Under the pieces are notes generated by a model. The model saw only the letters and a program-made list of their open reading frames with translations. It did not search any database and had not been told where the DNA came from. Positions 41,569 to 50,386 of a stretch of DNA of 64,000 bases are shown here, piece by piece. The DNA is from Mycobacterium sp. IS-1264 (lineage in GTDB: Bacteria > Actinomycetota > Actinomycetes > Mycobacteriales > Mycobacteriaceae): NCBI RefSeq assembly GCF_001954195.1, contig NZ_MBES01000065.1, forward strand, positions 62,001-126,000, in the 5' to 3' direction. A program made the translations under genes and the position numbers. The stretch's first letter is position 1. Each line of letters begins with the position of its first letter.

Positions 41569-42377
41569 CCGCCGTGGCGGTGGACATGGGGGCGGCGGGG
41601 GCGAGCCAAGGAAACCGCGAATCGGAATTGACTCATGCGTTGGCGGCGGTGCGTTCGCGACTCGCGATGGCCGCGGAAGCGGTGGGTCGCAATGTCGGCG
41701 AAATTGAACTTCTCCCCATTACCAAATTCTTTCCAGCAACCGATGTTGCGATTTTGTCTCGATTGGGTTGTCGGTGCGTTGGCGAATCGCGGGAGCAGGA
41801 AGCCGCGGCAAAGGTGGCCGAACTCACTCGATTGTCACAAGCTGCGGGCCGAACGGATACGGGGCACGCGGATTGGCGGGAACTGCACTGGCACATGGTT
41901 GGGCGGATTCAGCGGAAGAAAGCTCGTTCCCTGGCGCGCTGGGCCCACACCGCCCACTCGGTCGACAGCGCGCAGCTGGTGACCGCGCTCGACCGGGCCG
42001 TCGCAGCGGCTTTGGCCGAGGGCAGTCGCAACAACCCGCTGCGGGTCTACGTGCAGGTAAGCCTCGACGGCGACGCGTCGCGCGGCGGCGTCGACGTTCG
42101 GGTGCCGGGGGCCGTCGACGACGTCTGCGGGCGGGTTCAGCAGGCGAAATGTCTGGAGCTGGTCGGATTGATGGGCATCCCGCCGCTGGACTGGGACCCG
42201 GACGAGGCCTTCGGGCGGCTGCAATCGGAGCACCGCCGGGTGCTCGAATCGCACCCGAACGCGGTCGGCCTGTCCGCCGGCATGTCCGACGATCTGGAAA
42301 TTGCCGTCAAACATGGTTCGACGTGTGTGCGTGTCGGTACCGCGCTATTGGGCCCGCGGCGGTTACCGTCACCGTGA
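41565..42377 (+). CDS. PLP-binding protein of the YggS/PLPBP family
   Basis: A 270-residue TIM-barrel protein that binds pyridoxal phosphate without known catalysis and helps PLP homeostasis. The PLP lysine is in LPITKFFPATDV. Other family segments are CVGESREQEAAAKV, LHWHMVGRIQRKKA, LVGLMGIPPL, GLSAGMSDDLEIAVKHGST and VRVGTALLGPR. GTG 41565 overlaps the TGA of the previous gene (GTGA). YggS homologues sit next to sepF in most actinobacteria, hinting at a link to division. Confidence 0.92.
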   Translation: MTAVAVDMGAAGASQGNRESELTHALAAVRSRLAMAAEAVGRNVGEIELLPITKFFPATDVAILSRLGCRCVGESREQEAAAKVAELTRLSQAAGRTDTGHADWRELHWHMVGRIQRKKARSLARWAHTAHSVDSAQLVTALDRAVAAALAEGSRNNPLRVYVQVSLDGDASRGGVDVRVPGAVDDVCGRVQQAKCLELVGLMGIPPLDWDPDEAFGRLQSEHRRVLESHPNAVGLSAGMSDDLEIAVKHGSTCVRVGTALLGPRRLPSP

Positions 42378-42444
42378 GTAGTCACTGTAGTCACACCTTC
42401 ATCACGGACACCAATAATCCCAGGGGCTAGAAGGGGTCAACGCA

Positions 42445-43098
42445 ATGAGCACACTGCATAAGGTCAAGGCCTACTTCGGTATGGCCCCCATGGACGACTA
42501 CGACGACGAGTACTACGACGACCACGCTCCGTCGCGCGGCTTCCCGCGCCCTCGCTTTGACGATGGGTACGGCCGCTACGAGGGGCGCGACTACGACGAT
42601 CCGCGCGGGGACCTGCGCGGCGAGCCCGACTACCCGCCGCCCGGTGGCTATCGCGGCGGCTACGGCGACGAGCCGCGCTACAGCCCCGTCCATCCCCGCG
42701 ACTTCGACCGGTCCGAGATGAGCAGGCCGCGCCTCGGGTCGTGGTTGCGCAACTCCACCCGCGGAGCGCTGGCGATGGACCCGCGCCGGATGGCGATGAT
42801 GTTCGAAGAGGGTCACCCGCTGTCGAAGATCACCACGCTGCGGCCGAAGGACTACAGCGAGGCCCGCACCATCGGCGAGCGTTTCCGCGACGGCACCCCG
42901 GTCATCATGGACCTGGTGTCGATGGACAACGCCGACGCCAAGCGGCTCGTCGACTTCGCGGCCGGCCTCGCCTTCGCGCTGCGCGGCTCCTTCGACAAGG
43001 TCGCGACCAAGGTGTTCCTGCTGTCGCCCGCCGACGTCGACGTCACCCCGGAGGAGCGTCGCCGGATCGCCGAAACCGGCTTCTACGCTTACCAATAA
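42445..43098 (+). CDS. sepF: Cell division protein SepF
   Basis: A 217-residue Z-ring anchor. The N-terminus [15 protein letters not shown] is an amphipathic membrane-binding helix. The next about 95 residues are rich in Asp, Tyr, Arg, Pro and Gly (disordered linker). The C-terminal SepF domain (about 120-205) shows [36 protein letters not shown] and [11 protein letters not shown] and binds the FtsZ tail. ATG 42445 has AGGGGTC upstream. Conserved position between yggS and yggT. Confidence 0.93.
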   Translation: MSTLHKVKAYFGMAPMDDYDDEYYDDHAPSRGFPRPRFDDGYGRYEGRDYDDPRGDLRGEPDYPPPGGYRGGYGDEPRYSPVHPRDFDRSEMSRPRLGSWLRNSTRGALAMDPRRMAMMFEEGHPLSKITTLRPKDYSEARTIGERFRDGTPVIMDLVSMDNADAKRLVDFAAGLAFALRGSFDKVATKVFLLSPADVDVTPEERRRIAETGFYAYQ

Positions 43099-43252
43099 CC
43101 CTGCCGGAGCTGCGATGCGGCCCACACTTGATGTGTGACCGTGCGCGCAGTCGGTACGCTGGCCATTGCCGCGCTAGCGTGCGGCGACTGACATCTGGCG
43201 ACTGACGTCGTCAGACACCGTCGGTCTTCTCATCGGTAAGGTCGGGCTCTCG

Positions 43253-43543
43253 TTGGTGCTGTTCTTTCAGATCCTTGGGTTTGCGCTGTTCATCTTCTGG
43301 CTGCTGCTCATCGCCCGGGTCGTCGTCGAGTTCATCCGCTCGTTCAGCCGTGACTGGCGTCCCACCGGCATCACCGTGGTGATCCTGGAGATCATCATGT
43401 CGATCACCGATCCACCGGTGAAGCTACTACGTCGGCTGATCCCCCAACTGACCATCGGAGCCGTGCGCTTCGACCTGTCCATCATGGTCCTGCTGCTGGT
43501 CGCGTTCATCGGCATGCAACTGGCGTTCGGCGCCGCGGCATGA
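43253..43543 (+). CDS. YggT-family membrane protein (Rv2146c type)
   Basis: A 96-residue protein with two membrane helices (ILGFALFIFWLLLIARVVVEF and LSIMVLLLVAFIGMQLAF). They flank a conserved loop with SITDPPVKLLRRLIP, the YggT signature. Start is TTG 43253 or GTG 43256; both give the family N-terminus. Function is not established, but the gene is regularly between sepF and divIVA. The 154-bp gap before it contains a 14-bp near-duplication (43183-43210, GGCGACTGAC twice). Confidence 0.88.
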   Translation: MVLFFQILGFALFIFWLLLIARVVVEFIRSFSRDWRPTGITVVILEIIMSITDPPVKLLRRLIPQLTIGAVRFDLSIMVLLLVAFIGMQLAFGAAA

Positions 43544-43817
43544 CCCACCCGCAGGCAACACCTACCTACATGCCACACCTACCCGCATGCAACCGGCGAC
43601 GGTTCGGCCACGGTTCGACGTCGCTTTGATGCGCGCAATTTTAAAATTTTAAGGATTGGGATTTTATTGCTCTTAGTCTGTGAAATTGGTTCTTATTTAT
43701 CGGCCTAATCGGCAACCGCCGAGTCTGGTGTGACAGGATGGGCGGCAGTTGCACAACGGCTACCACTCCGTTCTACACTTTCCAGAACGTTTGACAGGAA
43801 CTTAAGGGGAACGAACA
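43544..43817. other. AT-rich regulatory gap upstream of wag31
   Basis: This 274-bp gap is conspicuously AT-rich at 43637-43700. It contains overlapping 12-bp perfect palindromes AATTTTAAAATT (43637-43648) and TTAAAATTTTAA (43641-43652), and further T-runs to 43700. It could be a curved or Lsr2-type binding site or an upstream promoter element. Confidence 0.6.
43749..43779 (+). promoter_or_regulatory. Candidate wag31 promoter
   Basis: TTGCAC (43749-43754) and TACACT (43774-43779) are separated by 19 bp, giving a leader of about 30 nt before ATG 43818. The RBS is AAGGGGA at 43804-43810. A second TTGACA (43791) is too near the start codon to serve as a -35. Confidence 0.4.
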
Positions 43818-44627
43818 ATGCCGCTTACACCAGCCGACGTCCACAATGTGGCGTTCAGTAAGCCACCAATCGGCAAGCGCGGTTACAACGAGGACGAGGT
43901 CGACGCCTTCCTCGACTTGGTGGAGAACGAGCTGACGCGGCTCATAGAAGAGAATTCCGATCTGCGCCAACGGATCGAGGAGCTCGACCGGGAGCTGGCC
44001 GCCGGGGGCGGCGCCGGCCCCTCCGTTGCGGCCCAGCCCACTCAGGCGATTCCTGTCCGCGAACCCGAACCCGAGCCCGTCAAGCCGGCGCCCGTGGCGG
44101 CACCCGAACCGGCGGCGTTCGCGGGAAGCACCGAGGAACAGGCCATGAAGGCCGCTCGGGTGTTGAGCCTCGCTCAGGACACCGCCGACCGGCTCACCAG
44201 CACCGCCAAGGCCGAGTCGGACAAGATGCTCGCCGATGCCCGCGCCAACGCCGACCAAATCCTCAGCGAGGCCCGCAGCACCGCCGACAGCACTGTCGCC
44301 GAGGCCCGGCAGCGTGCCGACGCGATGCTGGCCGACGCCCAAACCCGCTCCGAGACGCAGTTGCGCCAGGCCCAGGAGAAGGCCGACGCGCTGCAGGCCG
44401 ACGCGGAACGCAAGCATTCCGAGATTATGGGAACCATCAACCAGCAGCGCACGGTGCTGGAAGGCCGGCTCGAGCAGCTGCGTACTTTCGAACGCGAGTA
44501 CCGCACCCGACTCAAGACCTACCTGGAATCTCAGCTCGAGGAACTCGGCCAGCGCGGCTCGGCGGCGCCCGTCGACTCGAGCGCGGACGCCGGCGGGTTC
44601 GACCAATTCAATCGGGGTAACAACTAG
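43818..44627 (+). CDS. wag31: Polar growth scaffold Wag31 (DivIVA)
   Basis: A 269-residue coiled-coil protein that marks the cell poles and organises wall synthesis. The N-terminal DivIVA domain has [20 protein letters not shown] and [20 protein letters not shown], which sense curved membrane. A Pro/Glu-rich linker (about 60-110) contains AQPTQAIPV, where M. tuberculosis Wag31 is phosphorylated by PknA. The long C-terminal coiled coil (about 115-250) is Ala/Glu/Arg/Gln-rich. ATG 43818 follows AAGGGGA. Confidence 0.96.
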   Translation: MPLTPADVHNVAFSKPPIGKRGYNEDEVDAFLDLVENELTRLIEENSDLRQRIEELDRELAAGGGAGPSVAAQPTQAIPVREPEPEPVKPAPVAAPEPAAFAGSTEEQAMKAARVLSLAQDTADRLTSTAKAESDKMLADARANADQILSEARSTADSTVAEARQRADAMLADAQTRSETQLRQAQEKADALQADAERKHSEIMGTINQQRTVLEGRLEQLRTFEREYRTRLKTYLESQLEELGQRGSAAPVDSSADAGGFDQFNRGNN

Positions 44628-44711
44628 CCCGCCATCCGTGCCGGACTGCCGGGTTGGCAGACTGGACCCGCACTAGGCCTGACAGTCCCGCCCGTTGCTG
44701 GAGGATGACCG

Positions 44712-45005
44712 ATGCTGATCATTGCGCTCGTATTGGCCCTAATCGGGCTCGTCGCGCTGGTGTTCGCGGTCGTGACCAGCAACGAGCTGGTGGCGTGGGT
44801 GTGCATTGCCGCCAGCGTCATCGGCGTCGTGCTGCTGATCGTCGACGCCCTGCGGGAGCGCCAGCGGCGTGACTCGGGCGAACAAGCGGTCGCCGAAGAA
44901 GGGTCCGGGGACGGCGAGGAAGCCGGCGTCGACTACCCAGTTGACTATCCGGAGGAAGTGCCCGATGAGGCGGCCAAGGACGCCGGTAGCGACGAGGCCA
45001 AGTAG
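44712..45005 (+). CDS. Small two-helix membrane protein (Rv2144c type)
   Basis: A 97-residue protein from ATG 44712, preceded by CTGGAGGATG. Two hydrophobic segments (LIIALVLALIGLVALVFAVV and LVAWVCIAASVIGVVLLIV) are followed by a basic turn (RERQRR) and a strongly acidic tail (DYPVDYPEEVPDEAAKDAG). Probably in one transcript with wag31, 84 bp upstream. Function unknown. It ends 3 bp from the convergent phosphoribosyltransferase gene. Confidence 0.82.
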   Translation: MLIIALVLALIGLVALVFAVVTSNELVAWVCIAASVIGVVLLIVDALRERQRRDSGEQAVAEEGSGDGEEAGVDYPVDYPEEVPDEAAKDAGSDEAK

Positions 45006-45008
45006 AAC

Positions 45009-45686
45009 TCAGCTTGTCGGCTTGGCGAGCAGCTCGCGCACCTCGTCGTCACTGACCTGATGAAAATCCTCGTAGACCTGTCCGACGGCCTCGAACGCGG
45101 GCGGCATAGTCGCACACACGACGTCGTCGGCTTCGCGCGCGAGCTCCTGGCAGACTGACTCCGGCCCGACCGGGACCGCGACGACGATCGATCGCGGTCT
45201 GGCCGCACGAATCGCGCGTACCGCCGCCATCATGCTGGCGCCGGTGGCGATGCCGTCGTCGACCAAGATCACGATCTTGCCCGCCGGATCGGAGAGCGGG
45301 CGCCCGCCCCGGTATGCGCGTTCGCGGCGCTCGAGCTCGGCCGTCTCGCTGTCGATCACCTCGCGCACCTGCTCGTCGGTGATGTGCAGGCTGGAAATCA
45401 CGTTGTCGTTCATCACCACGCCGCCGCCGCTGGCCAACGCGCCCATCGCGAGCTCGGACCAGCGCGGCACCCCGAGCTTTCGAACCAGGAACACGTCTAG
45501 CTCAGCGCGCAGGGCCGCAGCGATTTCCCAGGCGACTGGAACGCCGCCCCGCGCCAGCCCAAGGACCAGCAGGTTGCCTTCGTCGCGATAGGACGTCAGC
45601 TCCCCGGCGAGCGCGCGACCGGCTTCGCCGCGGTCGCGGAAAGTCCGCATCGCCGTCCGCCGCAGAAAGCCACTAGGTGGGTTCAT
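45009..45686 (-). CDS. Type I phosphoribosyltransferase-fold protein
   Basis: A 225-residue protein with a PRTase domain. The PRPP-binding loop is [22 protein letters not shown], and the N-terminal strand-loop is [19 protein letters not shown]. Proteins of this type are often annotated as predicted PRTases; the base or other acceptor is unknown. ATG 45686 has GGGAAG upstream; ATG 45650 is also possible. The M. tuberculosis gene at this position (Rv2143) is, as I recall, longer. Confidence 0.8.
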   Translation of the reverse strand: MNPPSGFLRRTAMRTFRDRGEAGRALAGELTSYRDEGNLLVLGLARGGVPVAWEIAAALRAELDVFLVRKLGVPRWSELAMGALASGGGVVMNDNVISSLHITDEQVREVIDSETAELERRERAYRGGRPLSDPAGKIVILVDDGIATGASMMAAVRAIRAARPRSIVVAVPVGPESVCQELAREADDVVCATMPPAFEAVGQVYEDFHQVSDDEVRELLAKPTS

Positions 45687-45864
45687 TGGTTTGCACTTCC
45701 CGCTATTGGCCTCCATCCAGACTACGTCGGCCCGCAAGGTTTGCCCGCAAGCCTGAAGAAGCGGTTGCTGGACGCCACGCCCTTGCGGCAACCGCGGTCA
45801 GGATTGGATCGTTATCTCGAACTGGATAGCGTTGTGCGCGAACAAGATCGAGAGGACCTGCGAG

Positions 45865-46071
45865 ATGAGGCGGCGTTTCCACACCTATACGGCCTACAGC
45901 GTCGGTTGCGCGATTGTGTGGGCCGTCATCCTGGCCGGGGTCGGGTCCGCGGCGGACAGCGGCACCAGGCACAAGTTTGTTCTGGTTTTCGCGGGATGGG
46001 TGATCGGGTGGCTGTCGGCGACTATCGCCCGAGTTGTCTATCCACCGCCAAAGCGGCACTCCGGCCCATAA
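45865..46071 (+). CDS. Small membrane protein, hypothetical
   Basis: A 68-residue protein from ATG 45865 with GAGAGGACC about 15 nt upstream. It has two predicted membrane helices (AYSVGCAIVWAVILAGV and FVLVFAGWVIGWLSATIARVV) joined by a short polar turn, with a basic start (MRRRFH) and end (PPPKRH). An in-frame TTG/ATG further up at 45832 would add a polar tail. I do not recognise it. It lies between the PRTase and the tRNA gene. Confidence 0.55.
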   Translation: MRRRFHTYTAYSVGCAIVWAVILAGVGSAADSGTRHKFVLVFAGWVIGWLSATIARVVYPPPKRHSGP

Positions 46072-46158
46072 ATACGGTGTGATCGCGGCTTCGCCGCTCA
46101 ACACACTCCATCGGCTCGGAAATGAACGCGAGCGTCCATTTCGCTCGCCTCGCTCGTG

Positions 46159-46244
46159 TGTCCGAGGGGGGACTTGAACCCCCACGCCCATTAGTAGGGC
46201 ACTAGCACCTCAAGCTAGCGCGTCTGCCATTCCGCCACTCGGAC
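46159..46244 (-). tRNA. tRNA-Leu (anticodon GAG)
   Basis: The minus strand folds into a class II tRNA of 86 nt. The acceptor stem GTCCGAG/CTCGGAC has discriminator A, the anticodon arm is CTAGC-TTGAGGT-GCTAG with anticodon GAG, and a long variable arm is followed by the T arm GGGGG-TTCAAGT-CCCCC. CCA is not encoded. It reads CUC and CUU leucine codons. Confidence 0.95.
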
Positions 46245-46368
46245 CGACCAACGAGAGTTGGCAGCTAAGGCTATCGGATGGGCCCGGGCGGACCCAACCC
46301 AGCTGGTGGCTCCGCGCCGCCGCCCGTCGGCCCCGGCGATGGTCGGGGCAATGGTAGGAAAGGTGGTT

Positions 46369-47739
46369 GTGACCGGTGAGACCGACGTGCCCCACGCCAC
46401 CCCCGATAAGGCCGACGATAAGGCCAGGGATGACGTGGTCGAAGTTGTGAGCAGGTTGATCCGCTTCGACACCACCAACACCGGTGATCCCGAGACCACA
46501 CAGGGTGAAGCGGAGTGCGCGCGCTGGGTCGCCGAGCAGCTCGAGGATGCCGGATATCGGCCCGAATACCTCGAATCCGGCGCGCCCGGACGGGGCAATG
46601 TGTTCGCCCGTCTCGAGGGCGCGGACCGATCGCGCGGCGCGCTGCTCATCCACGGGCATCTCGACGTGGTCCCGGCCGAACCGGCCGAGTGGAGTGTCCA
46701 TCCGTTCTCCGGAGCGGTCGAGGACGGCTATGTCTGGGGCCGCGGCGCGGTCGACATGAAGGACATGGTCGGCATGATGATCGTGGTCGCTCGCAAGCTG
46801 AAGCGTGATGGCATCGTGCCGCCGCGCGACCTCGTGTTCGCGTTCGTCGCCGACGAGGAGCACGGCGGCCAGTACGGGGCGCGCTGGCTGGTCGACAATC
46901 GGCCCGATCTGTTCGACGGGATCACCGAGGCCATCGGTGAAGTGGGTGGGTTTTCCCTCACGGTGCCGCGTCCCGACGGCGGCGACCGCCGCCTGTACCT
47001 GATCGAGACCGCCGAGAAGGGCATCCAATGGATGCGGCTGACCGCCCGCGGCAAGGCGGGGCACGGTTCGATGGTGAACGATCAGAACGCGGTCACCGTC
47101 CTCGCCGAGGCCGTCGCGCGGGTGGGCCGCCACCAGTTTCCGCTGGTACTCACCGACACCGTCGTCGAGTTCCTGGCCGCCATCAGCGAGGAGACCGGTC
47201 TGACATTCGACACCGATTCGGCCGATCTGGAGGGGACAATCGAAAAGTTGGGGCCGATGGCCCGCATGCTGAATGCGGTGCTGCGCGACACCGCAAACCC
47301 GACGATGCTCAAGGCCGGATACAAGGCCAACGTCGTCCCGGCCACCGCGGAAGCGGTGGTCGACTGCCGCGTGCTGCCCGGTCGGCAGGCGGCGTTCGAG
47401 GCCGAAATCGACGAGTTGATCGGCCCCGACGTGACTCGCGAATGGATCAGGGATTTGCCGGCGTATCAGACCAGCTTCGACGGGGACCTGGTCGACGCGA
47501 TGAACGCAGCCGTGCTCGCGATCGACCCGGACGGCCGGACGGTTCCCTACATGCTATCCGGGGGTACCGACGCAAAATCCTTCGCGCGCTTGGGTATTCG
47601 TTGCTTCGGCTTCAGCCCGCTGCGATTGCCTCCGGATTTGGACTTCTCTTCGTTGTTCCACGGCGTCGACGAACGGGTACCCATCGACGCATTACGGTTC
47701 GGCACCGACGTGCTGGCCCACTTCCTGACACATTGTTAG
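46369..47739 (+). CDS. M20-family metallopeptidase (DapE2/Rv2141c type)
   Basis: A 456-residue dinuclear zinc peptidase of the ArgE/DapE/CPG2 group. Zinc ligands are seen in LLIHGHLDVVPAEP, WGRGAVDMKDMVG and FVADEEHGGQYG, with the dimerisation domain (RGKAGHGSM) and the last His in SLFHGVDERVP. The real substrate is unknown; DapE activity is not implied. GTG 46369 follows AGGAAAGGTGG and gives nearly the M. tuberculosis length (448). The start region lies close to the divergent tRNA gene. The stop codon is in a 12-bp tandem repeat. Confidence 0.9.
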   Translation: MTGETDVPHATPDKADDKARDDVVEVVSRLIRFDTTNTGDPETTQGEAECARWVAEQLEDAGYRPEYLESGAPGRGNVFARLEGADRSRGALLIHGHLDVVPAEPAEWSVHPFSGAVEDGYVWGRGAVDMKDMVGMMIVVARKLKRDGIVPPRDLVFAFVADEEHGGQYGARWLVDNRPDLFDGITEAIGEVGGFSLTVPRPDGGDRRLYLIETAEKGIQWMRLTARGKAGHGSMVNDQNAVTVLAEAVARVGRHQFPLVLTDTVVEFLAAISEETGLTFDTDSADLEGTIEKLGPMARMLNAVLRDTANPTMLKAGYKANVVPATAEAVVDCRVLPGRQAAFEAEIDELIGPDVTREWIRDLPAYQTSFDGDLVDAMNAAVLAIDPDGRTVPYMLSGGTDAKSFARLGIRCFGFSPLRLPPDLDFSSLFHGVDERVPIDALRFGTDVLAHFLTHC

Positions 47740-47766
47740 ACCCACTGTTAGACCCACTGCTAGGTC
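47731..47766 (+). repeat. 12-bp tandem repeat (3 copies) enclosing the stop of the M20 peptidase gene
   Basis: Units at 47731-47742 (CATTGTTAGACC), 47743-47754 (CACTGTTAGACC) and 47755-47766 (CACTGCTAGGTC). Each contains TAG in the same frame, so three successive in-frame stops exist. Confidence 0.85.
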
Positions 47767-47793
47767 AAATCGTTAAGAGAGAGAGGATCGCCC

Positions 47794-48324
47794 ATGAGCT
47801 TGCCGACCGACCCGTACGACGCGCTACCCAAGCTGCCGTTTTTCAGCCTGAGTTCGAACTCGATTACCAACGGCCAGCCGCTCGCCACGCCGCAGATCAG
47901 CGGGATCCTGGGCGCCGGGGGAGAAGACGTCAGCCCGCAGTTGAGCTGGTCGGGATTCCCCGACGAGACGCGTAGCTTCGCGGTCACCGTCTACGACCCC
48001 GACGCTCCGACGCTGTCCGGGTTCTGGCACTGGGCCGTAGCCAACCTGCCCGCCGACGTCACCGAATTGCCCGACGATGCCGGTAATGGCGGCGAGTTGC
48101 CCGGCGGCGCTCTGCAATTGGTCAACGATGCGGGGATGCGCCGCTACGTCGGTGCGGCGCCGCCCCCCGGTCATGGCGTGCATCGCTACTACGTTGCGGT
48201 GCATGCCGTCGACGTCGACAAGCTCGACCTGCCCGAGGACGCCAGCCCCGCGTTCCTCGGTTTCAATCTGTTCCAGCACGCCATCGCGCGGGCCTACATC
48301 TACGGGACGTACGAACAGACCTAA
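47794..48324 (+). CDS. PEBP-family protein (TB18.6/Rv2140c type)
   Basis: A 176-residue phosphatidylethanolamine-binding/Raf-kinase-inhibitor-like protein. The ligand pocket is formed by [17 protein letters not shown] and [19 protein letters not shown]. tuberculosis Rv2140c has been studied as a ligand-binding cytosolic protein. ATG 47794 has GAGAGAGAGGAT upstream. It follows the M20 gene by 54 bp and may share its transcript. Confidence 0.92.
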   Translation: MSLPTDPYDALPKLPFFSLSSNSITNGQPLATPQISGILGAGGEDVSPQLSWSGFPDETRSFAVTVYDPDAPTLSGFWHWAVANLPADVTELPDDAGNGGELPGGALQLVNDAGMRRYVGAAPPPGHGVHRYYVAVHAVDVDKLDLPEDASPAFLGFNLFQHAIARAYIYGTYEQT

Positions 48325-48378
48325 GGATTTTGCAGCCGGGAATCGTGTCCGCGTCGACATCGGCTCCGAATAAAGATT

Positions 48379-48960
48379 GTGGAACCGCGCGGGTGCGTAT
48401 TGGTCCTGCCGGGCGGCAAGGCGCGAAGCGAAGAGGCCTCCCGGTGGTGGCAACTGGCCAACGTCCGGATGATGTTGGTGGCCAAGGCGTTGCGGCGCCG
48501 GCTCGGGCCCGACGTCGAGGTGCGGCGCGTCCAGTATCGGTATCGCGGGTGGAATGGGCCCCGCCTGGACGCGCTGCGCGACGCCAAGCATGTGCTCGAC
48601 GCGGTGCGCAACCGGTTTGAGCCGAAAAGCATTGTGTTGGTGGGGCATTCGATGGGCGGCCGGGTAGCGGCGCACCTGGCGGGCGGTTCCGACGTGGGCG
48701 CGGTGGTGGCGCTCGCGCCGTGGTGGGTCGGCGGCGATGGTGAGCTGATTCCGCCGGCCACTCGACTGCTGGTGCTGCATGGCACCGCAGATACCTGGAC
48801 CGACCCGGGTGCATCGCGCATGCAGACGTTGCGGGCCGGTGAGCGCGGGCTGGCCGCTCAGTGGGTGGGCGTCGAGGGCGCCGGCCACTACATGGTGCGG
48901 AGGTGGGCCGAGTGGCATCGCCGAACCGTCGATTTCGTCGCCGACTACCTGCGGCGGTGA
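48379..48960 (+). CDS. Alpha/beta-hydrolase
   Basis: A 193-residue hydrolase. The nucleophile elbow is VLVGHSMGGRVAA (Ser), the acid probably in VLHGTADTWTDP and the His in VEGAGHYMVRR. The first strand with CVLVLPGGKARSEE lacks a typical HGGG oxyanion loop, like small dienelactone-hydrolase-type enzymes. Start is GTG 48379. M. tuberculosis does not have this gene between Rv2140c and pyrD as far as I recall, so it may belong to an inserted segment with the next gene. Confidence 0.8.
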   Translation: MEPRGCVLVLPGGKARSEEASRWWQLANVRMMLVAKALRRRLGPDVEVRRVQYRYRGWNGPRLDALRDAKHVLDAVRNRFEPKSIVLVGHSMGGRVAAHLAGGSDVGAVVALAPWWVGGDGELIPPATRLLVLHGTADTWTDPGASRMQTLRAGERGLAAQWVGVEGAGHYMVRRWAEWHRRTVDFVADYLRR

Positions 48961-48979
48961 TCCTGTCGGTGGGCAGCGA

Positions 48980-49001
48980 TAGTATTCGAACATGCATTCG
49001 A
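48980..49001 (+). promoter_or_regulatory. -10 element and LexA-like (SOS) box overlapping a start codon
   Basis: TAGTAT (48980-48985) resembles a -10 hexamer. Directly after it, TCGAAC-ATGC-ATTCGA (48986-49001) differs at one base from the mycobacterial SOS-box consensus TCGAAC-N4-GTTCGA. The ATG start (48992-48994) is the middle of the box. Initiation 7 nt after the -10 would begin the mRNA at that ATG (leaderless). Relatives of this HNH family in M. tuberculosis are reported LexA targets. Confidence 0.65.
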
Positions 49002-50383
49002 GTAGTCGCGAGGAGATCGAGGCGGACTACGCCGCCTTGCGCGAGGTGATGTCGCGGATTGTCGCTCACCGGTACGACGCGCTCACCACGCCGGAGCGGT
49101 TGACCTTGCTCGAGCAACTTGAGCGCGAGACGCGGAGGCTTCGGGTGCCGGGCCATGAACTCATCAATCAGCTCGCCGAGCAGGCACCGCTTGAGGAGCT
49201 GGGCGGCACACTGGCCGCGGCATTGGCCGGCCGACTGCGCATCACCCGCGGCGATGCCCGCCGGCGGGTGGCTGAGGCCGCCGACCTGGGTGCGCGCCGT
49301 GCGATCACCGGCGAACCACTGCCTTCAATATTGACCGCAACGGCCGTGGCCCAGCGCGAAGGCAAGATCGGCGCCGGCCATGTCGACGTGATCCGGCGAT
49401 TCTTCAACCAGTTGCCAAGCTCGGTAGACCTCGATACTCGCGCGTGCGCCGAAGCGCAGCTGGCCGGTCTAGCTGTCCAGTTTCGGCCCGACCACCTTGC
49501 CAATCTCGCGAGGCAACTCGCCGCCTACCTCAATCCGGACGGGAACTTCAGCGACGAGGATCGCGCGCGACGCCGTGGGCTGAACCTCAGCACACAAGAC
49601 ATCGACGGGATGTCGCGGCTCAGCGGCTGGTTGACGCCTGAGGCCCGTGCCACCCTCGAGGCGGTGCTGGCGAAACTCGCCGCCCCCGGCATGGCCAACC
49701 CCGACGACGACACCCCGACGGTCGACGGGCCACCCGCCGAGGAAGTGGCACGGCGCGACATTCGCAGCACCACGCAACGCAACCACGACGCTCTCAATGC
49801 CGCGCTGCGCGCGCTGCTGGCATCGGGAAAACTCGGCCAGCACAACGGGTTACCGGCATCCATCATCGTGACCACCACGCTGAAAGACCTCGAGTCGGCA
49901 TCCGGTCGGGGGCTCACCGGCGGCGGCACCCTGCTGCCCATGACCGACGTCATCCGCCTGGCCCGTCATGCGCATCAATACCTTGCGATCTTCGACAAGG
50001 GCGAAGCCCTGGCCCTGTATCACACCAAACGGCTGGCGTCGCCCGCTCAGCGAATTGTGCTGTACGCCAAGGATCGTGGTTGCACGCGTCCCGGCTGCGA
50101 TGTGCCCGGCTACCTGTGCGAGGTGCATCACGTCGAAGACTGGGCGACCACCCACCGCACCGACATCAATGGGCTCACCCTGGCCTGCGGCCCCGATCAC
50201 AAACTCGTCCAGCCGGGCGGCTGGACCACTCGAAAACGCAAAAATGGTGACACCGACTGGATCCCGCCGCCCCACCTCGACTACGGCCAACCCCGCAGCA
50301 ACACCTTCCACCATCCCGAGAAGGCGCTCTACGAGGAAGGCGGCGCGGCAGAGGACGAAGATGACGAGGACGGGGCAGCCTGA
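48992..50383 (+). CDS. DUF222/HNH endonuclease-like protein of the 13E12 repeat family
   Basis: A 463-residue protein. The N-terminal DUF222 part is helical ([34 protein letters not shown]). The C-terminal HNH module has [21 protein letters not shown] and [16 protein letters not shown], with zinc cysteines and the HH pair. The family is multicopy in mycobacteria (13E12 repeats), presumed to be DNA-cutting and mobile, though no activity is proven here. Start is ATG 48992, inside an SOS-box-like palindrome. The acidic tail (EDEDDEDG) ends 3 bp from the convergent pyrD. Confidence 0.88.
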   Translation: MHSSSREEIEADYAALREVMSRIVAHRYDALTTPERLTLLEQLERETRRLRVPGHELINQLAEQAPLEELGGTLAAALAGRLRITRGDARRRVAEAADLGARRAITGEPLPSILTATAVAQREGKIGAGHVDVIRRFFNQLPSSVDLDTRACAEAQLAGLAVQFRPDHLANLARQLAAYLNPDGNFSDEDRARRRGLNLSTQDIDGMSRLSGWLTPEARATLEAVLAKLAAPGMANPDDDTPTVDGPPAEEVARRDIRSTTQRNHDALNAALRALLASGKLGQHNGLPASIIVTTTLKDLESASGRGLTGGGTLLPMTDVIRLARHAHQYLAIFDKGEALALYHTKRLASPAQRIVLYAKDRGCTRPGCDVPGYLCEVHHVEDWATTHRTDINGLTLACGPDHKLVQPGGWTTRKRKNGDTDWIPPPHLDYGQPRSNTFHHPEKALYEEGGAAEDEDDEDGAA

Positions 50384-50386
50384 GAT

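Noticed and set aside
46072..46158. Rho-independent terminator downstream of tRNA-Leu
   Set aside because: GCGGC-TTC-GCCGC (46085-46097) can fold, but there is no T-tract on the minus strand and it is short.
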